Of a DNA stretch of 64,000 bases, positions 29,085 to 37,970 are shown one piece after another. Position numbers and translations under genes: made by a program. Source of the DNA: Oceanobacillus zhaokaii (GTDB lineage Bacteria; Bacillota; Bacilli; Bacillales; Amphibacillaceae). Where the stretch lies: the NCBI RefSeq assembly GCF_003352005.1, contig NZ_CP024848.1:3295001-3359000 (forward strand). The letters run 5' to 3'. Numbering within the stretch: the first letter of the stretch is position 1; each line of letters starts with the position of its first letter. The notes below the pieces were generated by a model, which was not told the origin of the DNA, ran no database searches, and was given only the letters and a program-made list of their open reading frames with translations.

Positions 29085-29105
29085 GATGCAGATCTGCCCT
29101 GCATC
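29085..29105 (+). promoter_or_regulatory. Small hairpin before the ABC ATPase gene
   Basis: GATGCAG-atctgcc-CTGCATC, perfect 7-bp stem in the leader of the transporter genes. Confidence 0.4.
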
Positions 29106-29183
29106 TACTATTAAGCTAAGCGAGGTTCTTCAGATGCTGAGAAATTAAAGTAGCATTGTAAACTTGCTTCGAGGAGCGTAAAT

Positions 29184-29951
29184 ATGATCTCTTTATATAT
29201 TAAACATAAAAAATATAATTCTTTTGAACTTGCTGATATTCCAATAAACATAAAGCCTGGTACGATTAATCTCCTTTTAGGTCATAATGGAGCTGGTAAA
29301 ACAACAATTATTAAATCGTTGTTTGGACTTACAGAATTTGAAGGAGATCTTAATTTAAATAACCGTAAAATATCATTTGAGTCTCTAGAGGATGTCGATT
29401 TTTTTAAAAGTCAAATTGCCTACTTACCAGATAATATTTCCCTATTAGATTATTTAACTCCAACAGAATACTTTCAGTTAATAAAATATACTAGCGACAG
29501 CGTAACAAGTGATACTTATTTAAATCATTTGATCCAAATTTTTAATCTTGATAAATATTTAAATGTGCCTATCAGGAATCTCTCACACGGAAATAAAAAG
29601 AAAACCCAGATCGTTTCGCAATTATCGAGAAAAACTAATTTTATGGTTTTTGATGAACCTACGAACGGGTTGGACCCAGATATGATAATTACCTTAAAAA
29701 GAGTATTAGAGAAGTTAAAAGCCCAAGGTGTAGGAGTGTTAATTTCCACACATGACTTAAATTTCGGTAAAGGTATATTTGATAATATCATTATATTAAG
29801 AGACGGATCGATAAAATTAAATAATACGAAAGAAGAAGTGAAAAGTAAATTTGGCAATATTTTGTTAGAGGATTTATATACACAGGTAAATAAAGATTAT
29901 TATAAGTATATTGAGGGGTTGCTAGATGAACTTAATATATCAAGCAGTTAA
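29184..29951 (+). CDS. ABC transporter ATP-binding protein of the peptide locus
   Basis: 255 residues, complete ATPase domain: Walker A GHNGAGKTT (about 33-41), Q-loop region IAYLPDN, signature motif LSHGNKKK (about 133-140), Walker B FMVFDEPTNGLD (about 152-163) and H-loop STHD. The DEPTNGLD form and the leader-less single domain are typical of peptide or bacteriocin exporters and immunity transporters. The permease gene starts inside its last 26 bases, so translation is coupled. Very low GC compared with neighbours. ATG with GAGGAGCGTAAAT upstream. Confidence 0.88.
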   Translation: MISLYIKHKKYNSFELADIPINIKPGTINLLLGHNGAGKTTIIKSLFGLTEFEGDLNLNNRKISFESLEDVDFFKSQIAYLPDNISLLDYLTPTEYFQLIKYTSDSVTSDTYLNHLIQIFNLDKYLNVPIRNLSHGNKKKTQIVSQLSRKTNFMVFDEPTNGLDPDMIITLKRVLEKLKAQGVGVLISTHDLNFGKGIFDNIIILRDGSIKLNNTKEEVKSKFGNILLEDLYTQVNKDYYKYIEGLLDELNISSS

Positions 29952-31320
29952 AAGAGTAGAAATTTCCAGATTTACAGCAAATATAAAAAACCTTTTAATT
30001 AAAAATCTGTCCCACTCTATCTTACTGTCATTAGGCCTATTGGTTATCTATGTGATAAGCGGAGCGCTAACAATCCAGATGATAATAAATATGGAGTTAG
30101 ATTTAAATGAAATTTATATAAATATGGTTAAGGTTAGCATAATATTTAGTACTTTTTTTGTAATAATGTCAAGAAATAGTTTTAAAGCAGATGAATTTGT
30201 GTTTTTCTATTTAAATACAAAAATAAAAGCCCACCAAATTATTTTTAGCAGAATCCTTTTACCTTTCACTTTTTATTTTTTTGTTCTGGTTTTAATAGCG
30301 GTACCGATAATGGTAGGTATACTTGTAAAAGGTTACACTGTTAATCTTTTTTACGTATTATTATTACTTATGTCATTTACAATTAGTTACTTTTTATCAT
30401 TTACTTTATGGATGGTCATTAACATTTTTACAATAAAATTAACGGGTGTGAAAGAAAAGTTTTGGTTAAATACATTAATTAAAATAACGATAATTGCTGG
30501 AATAATTTATTTGATTGATTTTCTTGGAACATTTTTAGTGGGAAGAGATTTACCGCATGTACTTGCAGTTTTATTACTTAGTATTGCGATTACGTATTTT
30601 TTTGTACGATTTTCATTAGAATTTCTCACTAAAACATTTATGCAAAAGGATGCTGGTAACCTTTCACAAAAATATACAAGTAAGAATTTAAATTATAAGA
30701 ATAAGTTTCTGCTTCAAAGTAAATTAGAAACAATCCATTTTTTTCGTGATCAAGTGTTTAAAGAGCAAAGTTTTTTCTTCATCATTTTATTAGTTATTGT
30801 TATTTGTCTCTATTATTATTTAGATTTAGTTAATTTTACGATGATTTATTCAGTGGTAATAAACTTTGGTCTAAAAGAAATCATTTTATTATTGCCCTTA
30901 AGTATTGGTATTCATTTTAGAAAATATAAGGAAGCAATCTATACGTTGAATGTTGGGAAATACCACTATTTCCTTTCAAGAATATTTTTCATTTATATTT
31001 TAAACTGTCTCACATACTTCTTATTTATAACAATTAGTTACTTTCTAACTGGAATGGAGGTATTTGGGATACTTGAAACTTTCATCATTATAGGGTTTGT
31101 AACAATGGTATCAACAATGGTAAGTTTCGTAATTGAAATTACTGAATTAAACAAGATATATATACTCATCTTTCTTCTGCTAGTCGTAAATATTTTTGAC
31201 ATTTTAATAAAACAACTATTCAATAACCAGATACTTGTACAGTTTACTTATATATCTCTCTCAGTAATAATGTTCTTAATCATTGAAACTATTTATTTAA
31301 GGAGACCAATATTGAAATGA
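29926..31320 (+). CDS. ABC transporter permease of the peptide locus
   Basis: 464 residues with about ten to twelve hydrophobic segments and short loops, matching the ABC-2-like permeases found in peptide export or self-immunity systems. No recognisable sequence family beyond this. Start overlaps the ATPase gene; stop overlaps the next start as ATGA, so the four genes are one translationally coupled unit. Confidence 0.75.
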   Translation: MNLIYQAVKRVEISRFTANIKNLLIKNLSHSILLSLGLLVIYVISGALTIQMIINMELDLNEIYINMVKVSIIFSTFFVIMSRNSFKADEFVFFYLNTKIKAHQIIFSRILLPFTFYFFVLVLIAVPIMVGILVKGYTVNLFYVLLLLMSFTISYFLSFTLWMVINIFTIKLTGVKEKFWLNTLIKITIIAGIIYLIDFLGTFLVGRDLPHVLAVLLLSIAITYFFVRFSLEFLTKTFMQKDAGNLSQKYTSKNLNYKNKFLLQSKLETIHFFRDQVFKEQSFFFIILLVIVICLYYYLDLVNFTMIYSVVINFGLKEIILLLPLSIGIHFRKYKEAIYTLNVGKYHYFLSRIFFIYILNCLTYFLFITISYFLTGMEVFGILETFIIIGFVTMVSTMVSFVIEITELNKIYILIFLLLVVNIFDILIKQLFNNQILVQFTYISLSVIMFLIIETIYLRRPILK

Positions 31321-31712
31321 GCTTATTAACGTTTATGGTTATTTTAATTTTAGCTACATTACTTGTTCTTATAGTTCATGAAATAGGTCATATTATTCCT
31401 ATAATACTATTTAATGTCTTAGAAAAAAGACCGTTCTATTATTTCAGTATAGAAATTAATGCAAAGTACTTTTATGTTATTCATGAAAAATTTAATAAAC
31501 ATTATAAAAATTTAATAGTTGCTATCTGTGGTTCTTTATTTCCGATCTTGTTATCCATGATAATGGTTACTATTATTGATAATCAATTTACTAATTTAGT
31601 TACATTATTTTCTTTTGGGAATCTATTAATGCTTCATCCTAAATTACCTGATGGAAGGAACATAATAAATATATTAAAAGAAATGAGGGAGCATAATGGC
31701 AAAAGTATTTAA
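31317..31712 (+). CDS. Minimal M50-type (site-2) membrane metalloprotease
   Basis: 131 residues. The first helix carries HEIGH (H21, E22, H25), the zinc motif of M50 proteases, and near the end lies LHPKLPDG (Asp 112), matching the M50 second motif NxxPxxPxDG that supplies the third zinc ligand. The protein is close to the smallest conceivable M50 core with about four membrane helices. M50-like proteins occur in other peptide export sets, for example YydH of B. subtilis, so it may cut the peptide within the membrane. ATGA overlap with the permease gene; overlaps the next gene by 17 bases. Confidence 0.7.
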   Translation: MSLLTFMVILILATLLVLIVHEIGHIIPIILFNVLEKRPFYYFSIEINAKYFYVIHEKFNKHYKNLIVAICGSLFPILLSMIMVTIIDNQFTNLVTLFSFGNLLMLHPKLPDGRNIINILKEMREHNGKSI

Positions 31713-31986
31713 AGCTATTTCGAGTGGCCTAAGTGTAACATTCTTATACGTAATGGCAGTATTTATTGCACCTATTATTCTAATGTTATTAGGTTTTTCA
31801 AATTTAATAGCAGCCCCAACACTATTTGGGCTCAAATTATACAACATCGAGGTCAAAGATACGGTATTTACTACAGAAGCAACCTTTTTTGGGTGTTTAT
31901 TAGCCTTTATTGTGGGATTAATTATTCATTTTACAATAAAGTTTTTATTGGGATTAAGGAAGACAGTTTCTGAAGGAAGCAATTGA
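31696..31986 (+). CDS. Small membrane protein of the peptide locus, possible immunity protein
   Basis: 96 residues with two long hydrophobic segments (about 10-38 and 60-86) and a charged tail. No family recognised. It is the last gene of the coupled operon; small hydrophobic proteins in this position often give self-protection in bacteriocin loci, but no sequence evidence supports that directly. Ribosome site GAGGGAG just inside the preceding gene. Confidence 0.6.
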   Translation: MAKVFKAISSGLSVTFLYVMAVFIAPIILMLLGFSNLIAAPTLFGLKLYNIEVKDTVFTTEATFFGCLLAFIVGLIIHFTIKFLLGLRKTVSEGSN

Positions 31987-32017
31987 AGCAAGGGGAAGTG
32001 TAAAAATTATTGTGCAA

Positions 32018-32152
32018 ATGACGATTAAGAAGGAAGGCCTTTTCCTGGTAAAAAATAGTCATACAAGAGGTCTTCCCTATACCGATTTACAGCAGAAAAT
32101 CGTGTATGCACTAGAAAACAAGATATTACTGAAGTTTTTCGTAATTATCTAG
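32018..32152 (+). other. Short open frame, 44 codons, unassigned
   Basis: MTIKKEGLFLVKNSH... reads like protein and has higher GC than the operon before it, but there is no good ribosome site and no family match comes to mind. It may be the scrap of a degraded gene. Confidence 0.25.
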
Positions 32153-32299
32153 AGTAAATCAAGTTATTTAACTTTTGACTAATTAGCTAACTGTGTTTCT
32201 AAATATGGGGCTGGCGCATTTTTGATAATAAATTCGCATCCCCTCCTCTTCTTCTTGAGAAGGTTCATCGCATATGTAATAATACTTTTCATAATTAAA

Positions 32300-32341
32300 C
32301 TGCACCTCCAATTGATAGTTTGTTAACAATTAGAGGTGCAG
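32300..32341 (-). terminator. Terminator of the surface protein gene
   Basis: CTGCACCTC ... GAGGTGCAG with inner AATTG/CAATT, about 30 bases after the stop codon; the minus strand continues TTTAATT. Confidence 0.65.
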
Positions 32342-32369
32342 ATCAGTTCTATTTTAGTTTATTAAAATG

Positions 32370-35300
32370 TTATGGCAATAACTTTCTTAATGCATTTTCT
32401 ACATCTTTACTTACTGCTACTTCTCCACCAAAGATGGAAAGACTATCTGCTTTTTGATTCTTTAAATAGTTTGATAGAGCAGTTGGAACTTGGTTATGCA
32501 CCAATAATATTGTACTTTCGTTCTTCGCAGCGAGTACTGCTCCAGTTAATGCATCGGCATAGTTCTTCCCTGTTGCTACATACAAATGCTTGCTTTCTAC
32601 TCCGAAATGCTCAGAGATCGCAATATTTGTGTCATAACGGCTGCGACCACTTAATCGAGTCGTTTTAGGAAGCTGTGCTTCAACTTTTTTCGAAACAGCA
32701 ATTTCTCCACCAACTACTATTGTTTCCTTCGCCCCAAGCTGTTTAATTTTAGCTTTTGTTGCATCTGGCAGTTTATTAGCCTGTGTTAATAGAATTGGCA
32801 TCCCATTCTTCGCTGCGTGTGATGCAACAGATAATGCATCCGGGAAGTCCATTCCATTTGCAACTACTACTTTTCCAGTGCCCTTAGGTGCGACTTCAGC
32901 AGCGATTACTGCAGCTGTATCGTATCTTGAATGTCCGAAAATGCGTCGTACTTTAAGCCCCGACTTTTCCAGTGTATTTGAAACAGCTTTACTCACCGCT
33001 ACTTCTCCACCGAGGATTACAACGTTCTTCGCGCCGAGTCGTTTAATTTCTTTCAATGAATTATCCCAAAGCTTATAACCAGGGGTCATTAGAATTGGTG
33101 CATCTAATTTATGTGCAAGTGGCACCCCTGCTAATGCGTCTGCAAAATTATCCCCACGTGTGATGATAACCGTTTCCACAGATGTCCAACCACGTTGGCT
33201 AATTTCGATTGCAGTATCATATCTGGAATATCCAGATATACGGTCTAATTGCGCTTGAACGACTACTTTAGCTGCAGTACTCACATTTCCAGCCTTATCT
33301 GTAGCTTTTACTGTTATTTCTTGGCCTGCTTTTTGTTTTGCAATTCTCATTTCAAATGTTCCATCTGCTTTAGCAGTCGCAGTCCCAATCTCTTTGCTAG
33401 AAACTTTTGCGGTCAACTGAGAGCCTGATTCTGCTTTCCCAGTTAGTTCCGTTGATTGATCGGTTATAGCGTCAACTACTGGTGCTTCAGGTGCAGTTTT
33501 ATCTGCTACAATTACTTTCGTAGCTGGACTCACATTCCCAACTTTATCTGTCGCTGTTACAGTTATCTCTTGTCCTGCTTTTTGTTTGGCAATTTTCATT
33601 TCAAATGTTCCGTCTGCCTTGGTAGTTGCAGTCCCGATTTCTTTACCGGAAATTTTTGCTGTGACTTGAGAGCCAGACTCTGCTTCACCTGTTACTACCG
33701 TTGATTGATCGGTTACCTCGTCAACTACTGGTGCTTTCGGTGCAGTCCCATCACCAACTACCACTTTCGTCGATTGACTCACATTTCCAGCTTTATCTGT
33801 CGCTGTTACCGTTATTTCTTGGCCTGCTGTTTGTTTCGCGATTTTTATCTCAAATGTTCCATCTGCTTTGGCAGTTGCAGTCCCGATTTCTTTACCGGAA
33901 ATTTTTGCCGTCAGTTGTGAGTTGGATTCTGCTTTTCCCATTAGTACCGTTGATTGATCAGTTACCGCGTCAACAACTGGTGCTACTGGTGCGGTTTTAT
34001 CCACTACAACTAGTTTAGTTGCTTGACTCACATTGCCTGCCTTATCTGTAGCTGTTACGGATATTTCTTGACCTGCTGTTTGCTTGGAAATTTCTATTTC
34101 AAATGTTCCATCTGCTTTGGCAGTCGAAGTTCCGATTTCCTTTCCTGAAACTTTAGCTGACAGATGAGACTCTGCCTCGGCCTGACCTGTTAATGCCACT
34201 GATTGATCGGATACCGCGTCAACCACTGGTCCTTTCGGTGCAGTTTTATCCACTACAACAATAGAAGTTGCATCACTCTCTAAACCACTTGTTCCGATTG
34301 CAACTACACTTAATGTTGTTCCCCCAGCCTGCTTAGGAATGGTAATTTTAAAATTACCATCTTTTTCAGCTTCGCCACTACCTATTTCTTTTCCATCTAA
34401 TCGTACTTTAATGGTTGCCCCTGGATAGGACTCTCCTGTTACTTCACTATCCTGGTCGCTTATTTCATGCACGGTAGGTGCTTGTAAATTTGTAATAGCC
34501 TGGATAGTAGACAAATCACTGATATTACCACTGTTATCAACAGCTGCGATAGATAGACTATAACTTGTATTTTCTTTTAAATCAGTAAACGTGTACTTAT
34601 TTATATTGGAAGCCACTGAATCAACTTTTTCATCATTTTTATATAAACTATAACTTTCTATATCAGTATCGGTGATTTTATCCCAGTTAACTTCAATAGA
34701 ATTCGGACCATTTTCTACAACATTAAAATTGGTTACTTTATCAGGTGCAGTAACATCCTCAATAGTTACATTTTTATCTATAGTATTTCCAAATACATCT
34801 ATTATTTCAAAAGGTATTTTATTGCTTGTAACGTTATTCACTGTTGTACTAAACAAACCTTTATTATTTAAAGAAACTTTCTGACCTTGAACATATACAT
34901 CTAAAAATGGTAATGTTTTTCCTTCGATTTGAACAGAACCTGTTTCATTCGTTAAGTTTTCGCTAAAAATATCAAATGGTATTTCATAGGGCTGATTACT
35001 TACTTTTGTTGAACCTATACTGTTCGAACCACCTAGAAATTGAACGCTACCATGATTTAACGATCCACTATATCCATAACTAACATTTTTTGCATTTAGC
35101 GTTCCATTAATCTTTAGACCTCCATAGCTTTTTAATGCACCGTAAACATAGACATCACCAGTTATTTCTACATTGCCATTAATCGTAATAATGGAATCTG
35201 GTCCAATGTAAACATCTTTGTCGATTACTTTATTCGACCAGTTTTCATTAGCAGTTGTGATGTAGTATGGAGAATCAGGATCATTAATATTTAATTCTGG

Positions 35301-36446
35301 ATTTATAGTAAAGTTTAGATTACTGTGCTCTTTAAAATCAGCTTCATAGTAAAATTTATTATTGCCTGCACGGTCTATTGCATTTATAAAATCAAATGTC
35401 CACTTGCCCACTTCATCTAACGAAGCTATTGTATAATTGCCTTCCCATAATTCGGTTGTTTCATTATACTTTAATTGAATTGAGACTCCTCTATTTTTAC
35501 TTGGAGAATCAAAAAAAACAGTTACATTTTTTACTCCTGAATTTTTATCAGTAACCCTAGTTTTCACAGTAACCCGCTCCCCAGCACCTACTTCATTAGG
35601 ACTTACTTCTACACTCTCCACAACTGGCGCTTTGGAATCACCTGCTTCATTAATTACATTAAAATATAAATTATTGTTATCTGTGAAATCAGTTTCATAA
35701 TAAAATTTATTATTGCCTGCATGGTCTATTGCATTTATAAAGTCAAATGTCCACTTGCCTGCTTCATCTAACGAAGCTATTGTATAATTGCCTTCCCATA
35801 ATTTGGTTGTTTCATTATACTTTAATTGAATTGAAACTCCTCTATTTTTACTAGGAGAATCAAAAAAAACAGTTACATTTTTTACTCCTGAATTTTCATC
35901 AGTAGCCCTAGCCTTCACGGTAACTTGTTCTCCAACACCTACTTCATTAGGACTTACTTCTACACTCTCCACAACTGGTGCTTTGGAATCACCTGCTTCA
36001 TTAATTACATTAAAATATAAATTATTGTTATCTGTGAAATCAGTTTCATAATAAAATTTATTATTGCCTGCATGGTCCATTGCATTTATAAAGTCAAATG
36101 TCCACTTGCCTGCTTCATCTAACGAAGCTATTGTATAATTGCCTTCCCATAATTTGGTTGTTTCATTATACTTTAATTGAATTGAGACTCCTCTATTTTT
36201 ACTTGGAGAATCAAAAAAAACAGTTACATTCTTTACTCCTGAATTTTCATCAGTAACCTTAGCCTTCACGCGAACCTGTTCCCCTACCCCAACTTCATTA
36301 GGACTTATCTCTACACTCTCAACTACAGGTGGTGTCCCATCAGACTCCGCAGTTACCAAAGTAGGAATGAATAGATTCTGTAACAAAATCATTATCATAA
36401 ATATATATGTAAACTTCTTAAAGCTAGTTAAACTTATAAATCTCAT
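32370..36446 (-). CDS. Large repetitive surface protein with Ig-like repeats and CWB2 anchor
   Basis: 1358 residues, secreted. Signal peptide 1-33 (cleavage after LVTA). Three nearly identical 117-residue domains (36-386; VESVEVSPNEVGVGEQV...). A region of short repeated beta turns (about 395-470; VEITGDVYVYGALKSYG, bactofilin-like or polymer-type). A fibronectin III domain (about 580-660). One diverged and four close 83-residue Ig-like domains (about 665-1065; TDKAGNVS hallmark). Three cell wall binding repeat 2 (CWB2) modules (about 1075-1358; SRYDTAI..., FADALAG..., ILGGEVAVSK) that bind wall polymers non-covalently. Likely an adhesin or S-layer-like protein. GAGGGGAAGATT ribosome site. 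Monocistronic. Confidence 0.9.
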   Translation of the reverse strand: MRFISLTSFKKFTYIFMIMILLQNLFIPTLVTAESDGTPPVVESVEISPNEVGVGEQVRVKAKVTDENSGVKNVTVFFDSPSKNRGVSIQLKYNETTKLWEGNYTIASLDEAGKWTFDFINAMDHAGNNKFYYETDFTDNNNLYFNVINEAGDSKAPVVESVEVSPNEVGVGEQVTVKARATDENSGVKNVTVFFDSPSKNRGVSIQLKYNETTKLWEGNYTIASLDEAGKWTFDFINAIDHAGNNKFYYETDFTDNNNLYFNVINEAGDSKAPVVESVEVSPNEVGAGERVTVKTRVTDKNSGVKNVTVFFDSPSKNRGVSIQLKYNETTELWEGNYTIASLDEVGKWTFDFINAIDRAGNNKFYYEADFKEHSNLNFTINPELNINDPDSPYYITTANENWSNKVIDKDVYIGPDSIITINGNVEITGDVYVYGALKSYGGLKINGTLNAKNVSYGYSGSLNHGSVQFLGGSNSIGSTKVSNQPYEIPFDIFSENLTNETGSVQIEGKTLPFLDVYVQGQKVSLNNKGLFSTTVNNVTSNKIPFEIIDVFGNTIDKNVTIEDVTAPDKVTNFNVVENGPNSIEVNWDKITDTDIESYSLYKNDEKVDSVASNINKYTFTDLKENTSYSLSIAAVDNSGNISDLSTIQAITNLQAPTVHEISDQDSEVTGESYPGATIKVRLDGKEIGSGEAEKDGNFKITIPKQAGGTTLSVVAIGTSGLESDATSIVVVDKTAPKGPVVDAVSDQSVALTGQAEAESHLSAKVSGKEIGTSTAKADGTFEIEISKQTAGQEISVTATDKAGNVSQATKLVVVDKTAPVAPVVDAVTDQSTVLMGKAESNSQLTAKISGKEIGTATAKADGTFEIKIAKQTAGQEITVTATDKAGNVSQSTKVVVGDGTAPKAPVVDEVTDQSTVVTGEAESGSQVTAKISGKEIGTATTKADGTFEMKIAKQKAGQEITVTATDKVGNVSPATKVIVADKTAPEAPVVDAITDQSTELTGKAESGSQLTAKVSSKEIGTATAKADGTFEMRIAKQKAGQEITVKATDKAGNVSTAAKVVVQAQLDRISGYSRYDTAIEISQRGWTSVETVIITRGDNFADALAGVPLAHKLDAPILMTPGYKLWDNSLKEIKRLGAKNVVILGGEVAVSKAVSNTLEKSGLKVRRIFGHSRYDTAAVIAAEVAPKGTGKVVVANGMDFPDALSVASHAAKNGMPILLTQANKLPDATKAKIKQLGAKETIVVGGEIAVSKKVEAQLPKTTRLSGRSRYDTNIAISEHFGVESKHLYVATGKNYADALTGAVLAAKNESTILLVHNQVPTALSNYLKNQKADSLSIFGGEVAVSKDVENALRKLLP
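33255..34250 (-). repeat. Tandem 249-bp coding repeats (4 copies)
   Basis: Four close copies of an 83-codon Ig-like unit within the surface protein gene; spacing checked on the repeated TTTTATCC segment (33995 and 34244, exactly 249 apart). Likely to recombine and vary in number. Confidence 0.9.
35289..36341 (-). repeat. Tandem 351-bp coding repeats (3 copies)
   Basis: Three 117-codon units, nearly identical at DNA level (the repeated CCTGCTTCA segments are 351 bases apart), showing recent duplication or gene conversion. Confidence 0.92.
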
Positions 36447-36911
36447 AATCTTCCCCTCTTTTTTGTTAATTTTTGTGTCAATAATATATTATATCGTGAT
36501 TAGAACTATAATACTAGATAGTTTGAACCAGGAAGACTACTCAAAAGAATAAAATGTGCTCTACTAGAACTGGTTTTTCCTTTTTAAATCTTGACTATAG
36601 ATGTTTTAGTTAAACGTATACAATTAATAGATAGTCCGCATTATAAATAACTAGGTGCTTCAACACCGAATCGGCACAACGACATGCAAGAAGTTCAGTG
36701 ACCAATTTGTTTTAAGCAAATAAGTTACTATCACATTAAAATATGGAAGACAGCTACTCTATTATTGAAGCGCATTACAGCTATAACAATAATTGCTATA
36801 TAAATTAATACTAGTTACGCAACGATGGTTAAAACATTAAATCCCCATTTTACATTTAATATTTTCAACCGATATAATAATTACGAATATGTTTTTACTG
36901 GAGGTAACACC
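36447..36911. other. Divergent upstream region of surface protein and neuB
   Basis: AT-rich; a small hairpin GGTGCTTCAACACC (36654-36667) is the only structure seen. No promoter can be placed with confidence. Confidence 0.4.
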
Positions 36912-37964
36912 ATGAACCCATACATACAAATAGAAAACAGAAAAATCGGGCTTGACCATGAACCCATCGTCATTGCAGAAATCGGTATCAACCATGAAGG
37001 TAGTCTAATAACCGCTAAAGAAATGGTAGATGCAGCATATGAAGCTGGCGCAGAAATTGTAAAACATCAAACTCATATAGTAGAAGATGAGATGAGTAAA
37101 GCTGCTAAACATGTTATTCCTGGTAACACAGATGTATCCATTTATGATGTTATGGCAAGATGTGCACTTAATGAAGATGATGAGAGAGAATTGAAAAGAT
37201 ATGTTGAATCAAAGGGAATGATCTTTTTAAGTACTCCATTTTCTAGAGCTGCTGCCAACCGTTTAGAAGAAATGAATGTGAGTGCATATAAAATTGGATC
37301 AGGAGAATGCAACAATTATCCTCTTATTGAACACATTGCTTCCTTCGGCAAACCAATGATTGTCTCCACTGGAATGAATACAATTGAGAGCATACAAAAA
37401 ACAGTAGAGATTTTAGAAAAATTCCATGTACAATACGCTCTACTCCACTGCACTAATATTTACCCTACACCACCTGAACTAGTTAGATTAGGGGGTATGG
37501 AACAATTACAAAAAGAATTCCCTAATGCAGTTATCGGATTGTCCGATCATACAATTAATAATAATTCCTGCTTAGCAGCAACAGCATTAGGAGCCTCAAT
37601 ATTGGAAAGGCATTTCACAGATAAAAAGTCCAGAAAAGGACCGGATATTATCTGCTCGATGGATAAAGAAGAGTTAAACCAGCTTATCAGTGGAAGTAAA
37701 GAAATATATAAAATGCGCGGAGGAAGAAAAGAACCAGCTGAAGAAGAGCAAGTTACTATAGACTTTGCATTCGCAACTGTCGTGACAACAAAAGATCTCA
37801 AAGCTGGTGATATTCTTACCAAAGATAATATTTGGGTCAAAAGACCAGGTACAGGCGAAATTAAGGCTGAACACTACCATGATTTAATGGGCAAAACAAT
37901 AAAAAACGATATAAATAAAGATGAACATTTAAAATGGAATGACATAGTTGCACTGGAAGGGTAG
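36912..37964 (+). CDS. neuB: N-acetylneuraminate/legionaminate synthase
   Basis: 350 residues, (beta/alpha)8 barrel plus C-terminal SAF antifreeze-like domain (about 290-345; [24 protein letters not shown]). Condenses phosphoenolpyruvate with a 6-carbon N-acetylated sugar to make a nonulosonic acid. Motifs: [43 protein letters not shown] and RHFTDKK. Start ATG 36912 with GGAGGT eight bases upstream; a longer frame begins at 36825 without a ribosome site. First gene of neuB-neuC-neuA; close to flagellin and MAF genes, so the product probably decorates flagellin. Confidence 0.92.
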   Translation: MNPYIQIENRKIGLDHEPIVIAEIGINHEGSLITAKEMVDAAYEAGAEIVKHQTHIVEDEMSKAAKHVIPGNTDVSIYDVMARCALNEDDERELKRYVESKGMIFLSTPFSRAAANRLEEMNVSAYKIGSGECNNYPLIEHIASFGKPMIVSTGMNTIESIQKTVEILEKFHVQYALLHCTNIYPTPPELVRLGGMEQLQKEFPNAVIGLSDHTINNNSCLAATALGASILERHFTDKKSRKGPDIICSMDKEELNQLISGSKEIYKMRGGRKEPAEEEQVTIDFAFATVVTTKDLKAGDILTKDNIWVKRPGTGEIKAEHYHDLMGKTIKNDINKDEHLKWNDIVALEG

Positions 37965-37970
37965 ACAATC

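Noticed and set aside
33456..34018. Open frames on the plus strand opposite the surface protein
   Set aside because: They mirror the 249-bp repeats, have no ribosome sites and no recognisable motifs.
33255..36341. CRISPR-like periodic repeats
   Set aside because: Repeat units are 249 and 351 bp, coding and in frame; no spacers.
36588..36624. TTGACT ... TATACA as neuB promoter
   Set aside because: The spacer is 20 bases, too long for sigma-A, and no sigma-D match is present.
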